Positions 17,667 through 26,200 of a DNA stretch of 64,000 nucleotides are shown here, piece after piece; the stretch's first letter is position 1; every line of letters starts with the position of its first letter. A model generated the notes under the pieces. That model saw only the letters and a program-made list of their open reading frames with translations. It ran no database searches and was not told the DNA's origin. This DNA comes from Bordetella petrii. GTDB lineage: Bacteria; Pseudomonadota; Gammaproteobacteria; Burkholderiales; Burkholderiaceae_B. The position numbers and the translations under genes were made by a program. The DNA lies in contig NC_010170.1 in assembly GCF_000067205.1 (NCBI RefSeq), positions 1-64,000 on the forward strand, read 5' to 3'.

Positions 17667-18860
17667 GTGAGCTCGTCCGTGCAAAGCATTGCAATGAGCG
17701 GCCTGCGCAGGCTGGCCGCGGCGGGCATGACCGCGCTGGCGATCAGCGCGCCACCCGCCGGCGCTCAGGAGGCAAGGGACGTTTTCAAGACGGAAATCTT
17801 CCTCAGCCCCTACAGCGAATTGGGCGATGCCACCGACCAGTACCCCCGGCTCAACGGCCGGATATTGGCGCTGACCGGATATACCAATTACTTCGGCATC
17901 CGCGATGACAACGGGCAGATCCCGCGCTCGCACTGGACCAGCACGCAGCCACAGGTAGAAAGCGCCTTCGTGCTTCAACTGACGAACCGTTTTTCAATAC
18001 GCGCCAAGGCCACACTGGATTCCGCCACGGACGAAACCAAAGACAATGCCTTTTCCGACCTGGGTGCGCAGCTGAACAACTTGTTCGCCGCCTACACGGC
18101 CGACCATTATGCGTTGTACGGCGGCAAGATGGACCTGGGGTATGGCGACGCCTGGCACGTGATCGACGGCTTGTATTCCGGTTTCACCGAAGGCTCGGAA
18201 TACCGCGGCGCGATAGGCGTGGGCGGCCGGTATACGTTGGATACGGCGGCGGCCGGCTCGCACTCGTTTGCCGCCGTGCTATTCAAGCGCGACGATGGCG
18301 GCCTGAGCCAGCGTCTGAGTTTCGACGACGGCCTGCTGAAGGCCGATGCGCCGCCCACCTTCAGCGACCGCATGCAGTCTTTCATCGTGTCCTATGACTT
18401 CCGCCGGCTGCCGGGGCTGGAAGGCATTTCGGGCGGCGTAGACGCTGGCCGGCTGCATGCCCAGCCCGGATACGGCGACAGCAGCAACATCGTGTCCGCG
18501 CGCCTGCGCTACGACGCGCCGTTGGGCCGCCGCTGGAATTTGGGTTGGTACAACGAGGCCACTTACGCCAGCGCGTTTCGCGGCGCCCCGGTGTCCAACG
18601 GCAATGGCGTGACGTCGGTGGCGCTATCGCGCGACCGCTGGCAGTTCGTGGTAACTGCCGCGGCGCGCAAGCTGTCGGGCAGCGACGAAAAGCTGGCGCG
18701 CTACGGCCTGCGCGGCGGCTGGGACTGGGCCTTTTCCGGCGCGGCCACCTACGTGCTGCCAGCCGGTTTTATCGTCCAGGCGGGGCTGACGCGCCAGCGC
18801 GACCAGTCGCTCATCATCAATCAGGGCGTGTTCCGCATCGCCTATCAAGCCGAGTTCTGA
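17667..18860 (+). CDS. Predicted outer-membrane beta-barrel protein
   Basis: 397 residues from GTG 17667 (GGTGA upstream) or 388 from ATG 17694. It has an N-terminal signal peptide ending PAGAQA/E, then alternating polar and hydrophobic strands typical of a barrel, and ends in ...IAYQAEF with the terminal Phe expected for outer-membrane insertion. I do not recognise a named porin family. It starts 9 nt after the upstream hydrolase gene and is 7 nt before the next one, so the three are surely cotranscribed. A role in uptake of, or access to, the substrate of the flanking hydrolases is an inference from context. Confidence 0.7.
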   Translation: MSSSVQSIAMSGLRRLAAAGMTALAISAPPAGAQEARDVFKTEIFLSPYSELGDATDQYPRLNGRILALTGYTNYFGIRDDNGQIPRSHWTSTQPQVESAFVLQLTNRFSIRAKATLDSATDETKDNAFSDLGAQLNNLFAAYTADHYALYGGKMDLGYGDAWHVIDGLYSGFTEGSEYRGAIGVGGRYTLDTAAAGSHSFAAVLFKRDDGGLSQRLSFDDGLLKADAPPTFSDRMQSFIVSYDFRRLPGLEGISGGVDAGRLHAQPGYGDSSNIVSARLRYDAPLGRRWNLGWYNEATYASAFRGAPVSNGNGVTSVALSRDRWQFVVTAAARKLSGSDEKLARYGLRGGWDWAFSGAATYVLPAGFIVQAGLTRQRDQSLIINQGVFRIAYQAEF

Positions 18861-18867
18861 GGTGACC

Positions 18868-20457
18868 ATGAACAGCAAGCCAATACGCATTGCCGCTGCC
18901 GCCGTGCTGGGCGCGGGTTTGGCCATGGGTGGCGCCATGCCCGCCGCATCGCAGGCGTTGACGATAGAGCGCGGCGCCAGCCCGCCAGCCGACGCCGTGG
19001 CGATTCCGAACGGCAGCCGGGAACGGGCCGTTCAGGAATTGCCTCATATCATCGAACGCATCATGCGGCGCAGCCATGTGCCGGGCATGGCCGCCGCCGT
19101 GGTCATCGACGGCAAGACCGTGTTTGCCCAGGGATACGGCAAGCGCGAGGCGGGCAAGCCTGGCGCGGTCGATGCGCAGACGGTGTTCCAGATCGCGTCG
19201 ATTTCCAAGTCGATCTCGGCCACGGTGACGGCGATCCAGGTGACCCGGGGCACGGTGGCATGGACGGACCCAGTATCGCGCTATTTGCCAGGCTTCAAGT
19301 TGAGCGATGCCTATGTGGCCTCGCACGGCACGATCGGCGATTTCTTCGCGCACCGCACCGGCTTGCCGGGCACGGCTGGCGACGATCTCGAAGACCTCGG
19401 ATTCACGCGCGACGAGATCATCGCGCGCCTGAGGCTGCTGCCGCTCGACCCTTTTCGCATTTCTTATCACTACGCCAACTTCAGCACGACGATCGCCGCC
19501 GAGGCCGTGGCCGCGGCCGCCCAAGCGCGCTGGGAAGACCTGGCCGATGCATCGCTGTTCAAGCCGCTGGGCATGGCTTCGACCAGCTATCGCTATCGCG
19601 ACTACGAAGCGCGCGGCAACCGCGCCGCATTGCATGCGTACCGGAACGGATCGTTCCAGGCCCTGGGCCAGCGTAATGCCGACGAGCAGGCGCCGGCGGG
19701 CGGCGTTTCGTCCAATGTGGTCGATCTGGCCGAATGGTTGAAACTGCTGCTGGCGAATGGCCAGCGCCAGGGCAAGCCGCTGATTGCGCCGCAGGCCCTG
19801 CTGCCGGCGCTGTCACCGCAGTCGTTCAGCGCGCCGCCGCATGCCGTGGATGCGCGGCCGGGGTTTTATGGCTATGGCTTCAACGTGAACACCGAGGTGG
19901 GCGGCCGCCCGGCCATGGGACATTCGGGGGCCTTTCTGCTGGGCGCCGGCACGGCGTTCAAGATCGTGCCGTCGGCCGGGATCGGCATTGTGGTGCTGAC
20001 CAATGGCGCGCCGATCGGCGCGGCGGAGTCGGTCGTGGCGGAGTTCACCGACGTGGCGCTCTACGGCAAGCCAAGCCGGGATTGGTTCGCCGCCTACAAC
20101 GGGGTCATGCGAGGCTACTTCGTTCCGCAAGCGGACCTTTCATCGCAGAGCCGCCCGGCCCGGCCCCGGGCAAGCCAGCCGCTGGACAGCTATGTCGGCC
20201 GCTATGAAAACGCGTACTTCGGCATGGCCGATATACAGGAAGCCAATGGCGCCATGACGCTTACGCTGGGCCCGAAGGCCATGGCGTTCCAGTTGCGCCA
20301 CTGGGACGGCGACACCTTCGCGTTCAGCCCGGCGGGCGAGGCGGAACTGGTGGATTCGCTGGCGTCGCTGCGGTTCAAGATGGAAAACGGCCGCGCCAGC
20401 GGCTTCGCCATCGATTTCTACGACGAAAACGGCCTGGGAACCTGGGTAAGAAAGTAA
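18868..20457 (+). CDS. Exported serine hydrolase, beta-lactamase family with C-terminal extension
   Basis: 529 residues. A signal peptide (cleavage near ASQA/L, residue 30) precedes a class C beta-lactamase-like domain with S111-I-S-K114, a YAN motif in YHYANFSTT, and HSG in MGHSGAFLLG. The last about 120 residues form an extra domain of the type that follows such hydrolases (YVGRYENAYFGM...). The ATG at 18868 has GAGGTG upstream. Family members include esterases, D-aminopeptidases and D-Ala-D-Ala peptidases. It differs clearly from the AmpH-like gene two positions upstream, so the pair is not a recent duplication. Confidence 0.78.
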   Translation: MNSKPIRIAAAAVLGAGLAMGGAMPAASQALTIERGASPPADAVAIPNGSRERAVQELPHIIERIMRRSHVPGMAAAVVIDGKTVFAQGYGKREAGKPGAVDAQTVFQIASISKSISATVTAIQVTRGTVAWTDPVSRYLPGFKLSDAYVASHGTIGDFFAHRTGLPGTAGDDLEDLGFTRDEIIARLRLLPLDPFRISYHYANFSTTIAAEAVAAAAQARWEDLADASLFKPLGMASTSYRYRDYEARGNRAALHAYRNGSFQALGQRNADEQAPAGGVSSNVVDLAEWLKLLLANGQRQGKPLIAPQALLPALSPQSFSAPPHAVDARPGFYGYGFNVNTEVGGRPAMGHSGAFLLGAGTAFKIVPSAGIGIVVLTNGAPIGAAESVVAEFTDVALYGKPSRDWFAAYNGVMRGYFVPQADLSSQSRPARPRASQPLDSYVGRYENAYFGMADIQEANGAMTLTLGPKAMAFQLRHWDGDTFAFSPAGEAELVDSLASLRFKMENGRASGFAIDFYDENGLGTWVRK

Positions 20458-20484
20458 GATGCGCCAGGGGCGGGCGGCGCTGTT

Positions 20485-20532
20485 TTGCCCATATCTTTGC
20501 CGGTATCTTTGCCCATATCGTTGCCCATATAA
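20485..20532. repeat. Four 12-bp tandem repeats upstream of the AraC/GyrI gene
   Basis: Four direct copies of a 12-mer, consensus TTGCCCATATCT (variants TTGCCGGTATCT, TTGCCCATATCG, TTGCCCATATAA), run without gaps, ending 53 bp before the regulator start. The 12-bp step suggests an array of protein sites on nearly the same helix face, or a slippage-prone tract. Confidence 0.85.
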
Positions 20533-20585
20533 AACCGCAATATCTGCAAAGCCTCCATCGCTACAGTGGAAGCCCTGGAGGACGC

Positions 20586-21416
20586 ATGAAAGCCACGACC
20601 CGCATCCACTACGCCAACCGGCTGGAACCCGTGCTGCACTGGCTGGCCTCGCATCCCGACGCGGCGCCCGACCTGTATCACCTGGCTGACCTGGCATGCC
20701 TGTCGCCCTATCACTTCCATCGCGTGTACCGCGCGCTGATGGGCGAGACGGTCAACGCCACGATGCAGCGCATGCGCATGCACCGGGCGTCGGTGGATTT
20801 GGCCGGCAGCCGGCCCATGCCGCAGGTGGCGCGGCGCGCCGGGTATACCTCGCAAGCCGCGTTCAACCGGGCTTTCGGCGCGGCGTTCGGCATGCCGCCG
20901 GGCCGCTACCGCCATGCGCGCTCCAGGCCTTTCAACCCTCAGGAGCTTGGCATGTACCCTGTCACCATCGAGCAGTTCGCCGGCGCGTCGCTGGCCACCC
21001 TGGCCCATCAGGGCGACTATCAAAACATCGGCGCCACGTTCGACCGCCTGTTCATGCTGGCCGCCGGCCGCGATCTGGTCGGGCCTGCCACGCGCTCGTT
21101 CGGCGTGTACTACGACGACCCGGCGCAGGTGCCCGCCGACCGGCTGCGTTCGCGCGCCGGCCTGACGCTGCCCGACGGCGCGTCGGCCGACCCGGTATTC
21201 GAGCCGTTCGCGCTGCCGGCCGCGCGCTGCGCCGTGCTGGAATACACCGGTCCGTACAGCGAAATAGAAGCCGCCTATAACTGGCTGTTTGCGCAATGGC
21301 TGCCGGCCAGCGGCCACGAGACGCTGGATTTTCCGATGTGGGAAGAATACGTGAACGATCCCAAGACCACGCCCGCGGCCGAGCTGAAGACGCGCATTTA
21401 CCTGCCGTTGGCCTGA
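20586..21416 (+). CDS. AraC-family regulator with GyrI-like effector domain
   Basis: 276 residues. Here the AraC double helix-turn-helix is N-terminal (about 5-110, LADLACLSPYHFHRVYRALMGE and VARRAGYTSQAAFNRAFG), followed by a GyrI-like small-molecule-binding domain (about 120-276), the architecture of Rob/SbmC-type drug-responsive regulators. GGAGG precedes the ATG. The four 12-bp tandem repeats in its leader may be autoregulatory sites. It is convergent with the BMP-protein gene across a shared hairpin. Confidence 0.88.
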   Translation: MKATTRIHYANRLEPVLHWLASHPDAAPDLYHLADLACLSPYHFHRVYRALMGETVNATMQRMRMHRASVDLAGSRPMPQVARRAGYTSQAAFNRAFGAAFGMPPGRYRHARSRPFNPQELGMYPVTIEQFAGASLATLAHQGDYQNIGATFDRLFMLAAGRDLVGPATRSFGVYYDDPAQVPADRLRSRAGLTLPDGASADPVFEPFALPAARCAVLEYTGPYSEIEAAYNWLFAQWLPASGHETLDFPMWEEYVNDPKTTPAAELKTRIYLPLA

Positions 21417-21427
21417 CGCGGCGGGCG

Positions 21428-21448
21428 GCCCGGGCGCATTGCCCGGGC
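21428..21448. terminator. Bidirectional hairpin between convergent genes
   Basis: GCCCGGGC (21428-21435) and GCCCGGGC (21441-21448) form a perfect 8-bp stem around GCATT, 11 nt after the AraC/GyrI stop and 5 nt before the BMP gene stop on the other strand. TCT-rich sequence follows on the + side. A shared terminator is likely. Confidence 0.6.
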
Positions 21449-21453
21449 TGCTT

Positions 21454-22482
21454 CTATGGCGTGCTGGACTGCGGCGGGTTGTCGTTGATCTTGACGCTGA
21501 AGCTGCCGTCCAGAATGGCCTTCTGGCGGGCCTCGACGCTGGCGACCAGCCCGCCGGGCAGCTTGCCCTCGAACGCGCCCAGCGGGGCCAGCATCGATCC
21601 CTGGTAGCGCATCTGCGAATACTTGCCGTAGTCGTCGGCCTTGAAGGTGCCGCGCTTGACCATGGTGAGCGCCCGTTCGATGGTGGGTTCCATGTTCCAG
21701 AGCGCCGAGGTGACGACCGTGTCCGGGTACTGCGGCTGGGTGTCGATGACGTTGCCGATAGCCAGCTTGCCGCGCTGTTGCGCGGCCTCGGCTACGCCGA
21801 AGCGTTCGGCATACAGCATGTCGACGCCCTGGTCGATCATGTCGAAGGCGGCCTGCCTGGCCTTGGGCGGGTCGAACCACGATCCGATGAAGGCCACGTA
21901 GAACCGCGCGTCGGGGTTGATTTCGCGTACGCCGTCCATGAAGGCGTGCATCAGGCGGTTGACTTCGGGGATGGGGTAGCCGCCCACCAGGCCGATCTTG
22001 CCGCTTTCGCTCAGGCCGCCGGCGACCATGCCCGACAGGTAGGCCGCTTCCTGGATGTAGTTGTCGAACACCGAGAAATTGGGCTGCTGGGGGCGCCCCG
22101 ACGAGCCCATGAGGAAGGCGGTTTGCGGGTAGTCGCGGGCCACCGCGCGCGCGGCGGCCTCGGCCCGGAAGGCTTCGCCCACGATCAGGTGCACGCCTTT
22201 TTCGGCGTACTGACGCAGCACGCGTTCGTACGAACCGTGCGAAACGTTTTCGGTGTATGCGTAGTCGATGTCGCCGCGCGTGCGGGCCAGGATAAGGGCC
22301 CGGTGCACGCGCGACACCCATTGCTGGCCGATAGGCACGGTGTACACCCCGGCCACCTTGACCGGACCGATTATCTGGCCGTACGCCCTGCCCGCCGCCA
22401 GCCAGGCGAGCCCCGCCCCGAGCCGCAGTATGGTGCTGCGCCGCAGCTGTCCGGCGGCCGACAGGGAAGTGCGGAATGGCAT
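21454..22482 (-). CDS. BMP-family substrate-binding protein
   Basis: Periplasmic binding protein of the basic membrane protein (Med/PnrA) family, which usually captures nucleosides or related ligands for an ABC transporter. 342 residues. It has an N-terminal export signal with a twin arginine (LRRSTILRLGAGLAWLAAGRAYG), then the BMP domain (VHLIVGEAFRAE, GLVGGYPIPEVN, GVDMLYAERFG). The ATG at 22482 has AGGAG about 10 nt upstream; the frame extends further but without signal-peptide logic. No ABC permease or ATPase is adjacent, so its transporter is elsewhere or it acts alone. Confidence 0.85.
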   Translation of the reverse strand: MPFRTSLSAAGQLRRSTILRLGAGLAWLAAGRAYGQIIGPVKVAGVYTVPIGQQWVSRVHRALILARTRGDIDYAYTENVSHGSYERVLRQYAEKGVHLIVGEAFRAEAAARAVARDYPQTAFLMGSSGRPQQPNFSVFDNYIQEAAYLSGMVAGGLSESGKIGLVGGYPIPEVNRLMHAFMDGVREINPDARFYVAFIGSWFDPPKARQAAFDMIDQGVDMLYAERFGVAEAAQQRGKLAIGNVIDTQPQYPDTVVTSALWNMEPTIERALTMVKRGTFKADDYGKYSQMRYQGSMLAPLGAFEGKLPGGLVASVEARQKAILDGSFSVKINDNPPQSSTP

Positions 22483-22654
22483 GGACGAGGGCTCCTGCGC
22501 AACGCGCTGAAGGTTGGGCGATGACGGCGCGGCGCAATGCATGCCGCGCGAAAGGATTATAGGCAAGCTTGTCCCGCGTCGGGCGCATTTGCGGGTGCAT
22601 AATCTTGCGTAGTGTGCGCCGCCGTGTTGCGTGGCGCGGAATTCGGAGACTTCG

Positions 22655-23584
22655 ATGCGATTGCTGTTTCTTGGCGCCGGCGGCACGGGCGGCTACTTTG
22701 GCGGACGGGCGGCCCAGGCGGGCGCCGACGTGACCTTTCTGGTGCGCGAAGCGCGTGCGCAAAAATTGCGCGCGCAGGGCCTGCGCATCGAAAGCCCGCG
22801 CGGCGACGCGGTGGTGGCCGCCCAGGTGGTGACCGAAGGCGAGCTGGAAGGCGCCTACGACGTGGTGGTGATCAGCTGCAAGGCCTATGACCTGCCCAGC
22901 GCCATCGCGGCCATCCGTCCCGCGGTGGGCCCGGATACGGCGATCCTGCCCATCATGAACGGCGTGCTGCAGTACGACACCCTCGACGCCGAGTTCGGCG
23001 CGGCCCGGGTGCTGGGCGGGCTATGCCAGATCAACGCCACGCTTGGCCCCGAGGGGCAGGTGCGGCACCTGGGCCAGCATGCGGTGTTCGTCTACGGCGA
23101 GCGGGCCGGCGATCCGCGCAGTGCGCGTTGCGTGGCGCTGGAGGCCGCGCTGGCGGGGGCGGATTTCACCAACCGCCTGAGCAGCGACATCCAGCAGGAT
23201 GTCTGGGAAAAATACGTGTTCCTGACCACACTGGCCGCCGCGACCTGCCTGATGCGCGGGCCGGTCGGGCAGATCGTGTCTACCGACGACGGCGAAGCCA
23301 TCGTGCGCGATCTGCTGCGCGAATGCCAGCAGGTGGCGGCGGCTTCGGGCCATGCCGTGCGCAGCGAAGCCGATGCCGCGGCGCTGAAGGTGCTGACCGA
23401 CCGTCAGTCGCCCATGACCGCATCCATGTTCCGTGACCTGAGCCAGGGCGCGCGGGTCGAGGCCGACCACATTGTGGGCGACATGGTGCACCGTGGGCGT
23501 ACCCTGGGCCTGGACACGCCGGCCTTGCGCATGGCCTACGCCCACCTGCAGGTGTACCAGGCCCGGCGCGCCATTGGTGCATGA
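22655..23584 (+). CDS. panE: 2-dehydropantoate 2-reductase (ApbA/PanE family)
   Basis: NADPH-dependent reduction of ketopantoate to pantoate in coenzyme A synthesis. 309 residues: Rossmann motif GAGGTGGYFGG at 8-18, the catalytic-type lysine in VVISCKAYD, NGV in LPIMNGVLQYD, and the ApbA C-terminal helical domain. GGAG precedes the ATG at 22655. Alcaligenaceae often have several PanE paralogues, so a related keto-acid reductase role is possible. It is divergent from the BMP gene. Confidence 0.85.
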   Translation: MRLLFLGAGGTGGYFGGRAAQAGADVTFLVREARAQKLRAQGLRIESPRGDAVVAAQVVTEGELEGAYDVVVISCKAYDLPSAIAAIRPAVGPDTAILPIMNGVLQYDTLDAEFGAARVLGGLCQINATLGPEGQVRHLGQHAVFVYGERAGDPRSARCVALEAALAGADFTNRLSSDIQQDVWEKYVFLTTLAAATCLMRGPVGQIVSTDDGEAIVRDLLRECQQVAAASGHAVRSEADAAALKVLTDRQSPMTASMFRDLSQGARVEADHIVGDMVHRGRTLGLDTPALRMAYAHLQVYQARRAIGA

Positions 23585-23672
23585 TGTGCAATTGACTATC
23601 GCGCGCGGCGGTGTTTGCGCGCGCGGTCCGCGGGGCTAGCATGGAGCATCCTCATTGCTTCCGGAGCACTTC

Positions 23673-24284
23673 ATGAACATCGCACTAATTGGCATCACGG
23701 GCCGCGCGGGATCGCGTATTGCCGACGAATTGTTGCGCCGCGGACACCAGGTCACCGGCATTGCCCGCAACCCCGCCGAGGTGGTGGCGCGGCCCGGCCT
23801 GACCGCCAGACAGGGCGACGTCACCGATCCCGCCGCGCTGGCGCCGTTGCTGGCCGGCCACGACGCGGTAATCAGCGCGGCCCGCTTCGTTTCCACTGAC
23901 GCCAAGCCGCTGCTCGAAGCAGTACGCAGCGCAGGCGTGCCCCGGCTGCTGGTGGTGGGCGGCGCGGGCAGCCTGCGGGTCGCGCCCGGGGTCATGTTGA
24001 TCGATACCGCCGATTTTCCCGACGCGTACAAGCCCGAGGCTCGCGCCGGCGTGGTGTTCCTGGACGCCCTGCGCCGCGAGACGGCGCTGGACTGGACCTT
24101 CCTGTCGCCGTCGGCGCTGTTCGCGCCGGGCGAGCGCACCGGCACGTTCCGCATCGGCAGCGATGAGCTGCTGGCCGACGACGAGGGCAAGAGCTGGATC
24201 TCCATGGAAGACTACGCCATCGCGCTGGTCGATGAGCTTGAATCGCCGCGCCACCCGCGGCGGCGCTTCACGGTCGGCTACTGA
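23673..24284 (+). CDS. NAD(P)-binding Rossmann protein (NmrA/YwnB-like)
   Basis: 203-residue atypical short-chain dehydrogenase fold with IGITGRAGSRIADELLRRGHQV at the N-terminus (dinucleotide loop GITGRAGS) and LLVVGGAGSLRV in place of a catalytic Tyr-X3-Lys motif. Members are NAD(P)H-binding reductases or redox sensors of unknown substrate. The ATG at 23673 is preceded by CGGAG. The next gene starts 16 nt later on the same strand. Confidence 0.78.
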   Translation: MNIALIGITGRAGSRIADELLRRGHQVTGIARNPAEVVARPGLTARQGDVTDPAALAPLLAGHDAVISAARFVSTDAKPLLEAVRSAGVPRLLVVGGAGSLRVAPGVMLIDTADFPDAYKPEARAGVVFLDALRRETALDWTFLSPSALFAPGERTGTFRIGSDELLADDEGKSWISMEDYAIALVDELESPRHPRRRFTVGY

Positions 24285-24300
24285 CGCCGGCCGCCCCGCC

Positions 24301-24828
24301 ATGAAAACCGTCTACCTGGCTGGCTTCGATGTGTTCCGCGCGGACGCGCTGGCGCATGGCGCCTGGTTGAAGCTGCAATGCCGCAACCATGGTTTCGAGG
24401 GCCTGTATCCGCTGGATAACCAGGCGCCGGCAGGCTTGCCGGGCCGTGCGCTGGCGCAGTGGATCTATGAAGCCAACACGGCGCTGATTCGCCAGGCCGA
24501 CGCGGTGATGGCCAACCTGAATGCCTTCCGCGGCGCCGAGCCCGACTCGGGCACGGCGTTCGAGGTGGGTTATGCGGTGGCCCTGGGCAAGCCGGTGTGG
24601 GCGTATACCGACCACGCCGACTCGCTGGTGCAGCGCCTGGCCGTGGCCCAGGCCGACGACCCGCCGCGCCACGTCGACGCGCAGGGCTATACGGTGGAAG
24701 ACTTCGGGCTGAGCCTGAACCTGATGCTGGCCTGCAGCGCCACGGTGATTAGCGGGGACGCCACGCAATGCCTGGCACACATGAAGCAGGCGCTGGGCAC
24801 CGGCGCACCAGGCGCGCGCGAACCCTGA
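24301..24828 (+). CDS. Nucleoside 2-deoxyribosyltransferase-like protein
   Basis: 175 residues. The family signature is clear: YLAGFDVF at the N-terminus, DAVMANLNAFRGAEPDSGTAFEVGYA with the nucleophile E88, and ALGKPVWAY. Such enzymes exchange bases on deoxyribonucleosides or hydrolyse damaged nucleotides, acting in nucleotide salvage or sanitation. It follows the Rossmann protein by 16 nt, and the hairpin-repeat array begins 20 bp past its stop. Confidence 0.85.
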   Translation: MKTVYLAGFDVFRADALAHGAWLKLQCRNHGFEGLYPLDNQAPAGLPGRALAQWIYEANTALIRQADAVMANLNAFRGAEPDSGTAFEVGYAVALGKPVWAYTDHADSLVQRLAVAQADDPPRHVDAQGYTVEDFGLSLNLMLACSATVISGDATQCLAHMKQALGTGAPGAREP

Positions 24829-24848
24829 CGCCGGGCCGGCTGGCGGCC

Positions 24849-25498
24849 GGTGTCTGACACCGAAGTGTGTAGGGGTTTTTCAATAGTGCGGTGTCTGACA
24901 CCTTCGGAGTCAGACACCTGGTCTGAGACTGCCACGCTCATCCCTCGGGAATCAGGCACCTGAATGCCAGACCAGGACGGGTCTCGCCAGGTGTCTGACT
25001 CCCGCAGGGTGTCCGACACCGAAGTGTGTAGCGGTTCTTCAATAGTGCGGTGTCTGACACCTTCGGAGTCAGACACTTGGTCTGAGGCAGCCAGGCTCAT
25101 CCCTCGGGAATCAGGCACCCGAATGCCGAACCAGGACGGGTCTCGCCAGGTGTCTGACTCCCGCAGGGTGTCTGACACCGAAGTGTGTGGTGGTTTTTCA
25201 ATAGTGCGGTGTCTGACACCTTCGGAGTCAGACACCTGGTTTGAGGCAGCCAGGCTCATCCCTCGGGAATCAGGCACCCGAATGCCGAACCAGGACGGGT
25301 CTCGGCAGGTGTCTGACTCCCGCAGGGTGTCTGACACCGAAGTGTGTGGCGGTTCTTCAATAGTGCGGTGTCTGACACCGAAGCGTGTAGGGGTTTTTCA
25401 ATAGTGCGGTGTCTGACACCTTCGGAGTCAGACACCTGGTCTGAGACAGCCAAGTTCATCGTTCGGGAAATCAGACACCTGGTCTGAGACAGCCGGAC
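24849..25498. repeat. Hairpin-repeat array 2, exact 159-bp period with inverted pairs
   Basis: A 650-bp gene-free tract between convergent genes. Hairpins of one orientation (arms GGTGTCTGAC/GTCAGACACC, A-A mismatch, CC/GG, TTC loop) start at 24890, 25049, 25208 and 25408, and a left arm alone at 25367. Hairpins of the opposite orientation (T-T mismatch, CCC/GGG, GCA loop) start at 24990, 25149 and 25308. Units repeat every 159 bp, and a 41-bp subunit is duplicated at both ends (24849 to 24890, 25367 to 25408). Spacers are nearly identical between units, so this is tandem amplification, not CRISPR. The 159-bp period is a multiple of 3, which creates spurious long reading frames. Confidence 0.92.
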
Positions 25499-26200
25499 TC
25501 AGGCCTCAGCCAGGGCTGGCTGCGCCGGGGCCTGGGCGGCCAGGCGTTGGCGGTGCATGGCGAGTTCGGCGATGGTCAGCGCCACCAGGCCGTGCTCGGC
25601 GGCGTAGCGGGCAATGCTGGGCCCGCGCGCCATGGTGCCGTCGGCGTTCATCAGTTCGCACAGCACGGCGGCCGGGCGCAGGCCGGCCAGTACGGCCAGG
25701 TCGACCGAGCCTTCGGTGTGGCCGCGCCGCGCCAGGACGCCGCCCGGCTGGGCCCGTAACGGAAACACATGGCCGGGGCTGACAATGTCGGCGGCCTGCG
25801 CGCCCGGGGCGATGGCCGCGCGGATGGTGGTGACGCGATCCGCGGCAGACACGCCCGTGGACACGCCGTGGCGGGCTTCGATAGACACCGTGAACGCCGT
25901 GCTGTAGCGGCTTTCGTTGCGGGCCACCATGGGCGGCAGCTGCAACTGCTCGAGCGTGTCGTCGGTCAGGCACAGGCAGACGATGCCGCTGCAGTCGCGG
26001 ATCAGCTGGGCCATGACGGGCACGGTGAGTTTGTCGGCGGCGACGATCAGATCGGCTTCGTTCTCGCGGTCGAAGTCGTCCATCAGGATGACCGGGCGGC
26101 CCAGACGCATGTGGTGCAGCGCGCGCGCCAAGCGGGCCTCGAACGGCTGTGCGGTGAGGTCGGGGGGAAGATAAGGTACAGAAGAAATGACGGAGGACAT
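25499..26200 (-). CDS. ribB: 3,4-dihydroxy-2-butanone 4-phosphate synthase RibB
   Basis: Converts ribulose 5-phosphate to DHBP and formate for riboflavin synthesis. 233 residues, a stand-alone RibB without a GTP cyclohydrolase II domain. The catalytic acidic loop is DDFDRENEADL at 41-51, with HGVSTGVSAADR and GHVFPL further on. The start at 26200 follows GAGAG; a longer open frame upstream is the riboswitch leader. The upstream FMN riboswitch confirms the function and its control by flavin. The stop codon abuts repeat array 2. Confidence 0.95.
   Translation of the reverse strand: MSSVISSVPYLPPDLTAQPFEARLARALHHMRLGRPVILMDDFDRENEADLIVAADKLTVPVMAQLIRDCSGIVCLCLTDDTLEQLQLPPMVARNESRYSTAFTVSIEARHGVSTGVSAADRVTTIRAAIAPGAQAADIVSPGHVFPLRAQPGGVLARRGHTEGSVDLAVLAGLRPAAVLCELMNADGTMARGPSIARYAAEHGLVALTIAELAMHRQRLAAQAPAQPALAEA

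Noticed and set aside
20418..21317. Minus-strand ORF with MGKD repeats over the 12-bp tandem tract
   Set aside because: It is antisense to the AraC/GyrI gene, and the repeated peptide is just the translated tandem repeat.
24687..25404. Open reading frames of 216 aa (minus) and 146 aa (plus) in repeat array 2, encoding repeated peptides
   Set aside because: They exist because the 159-bp period is a multiple of three. They consist of repeat sequence, lack a credible ribosome-binding site and, on the minus strand, run into the deoxyribosyltransferase gene.
24849..25498. CRISPR array
   Set aside because: The units are palindromic hairpins with near-identical spacers and a 159-bp period, and no cas genes are near. 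Arrays at 13.2 and 33.7 kb have other periods and fail the same way.
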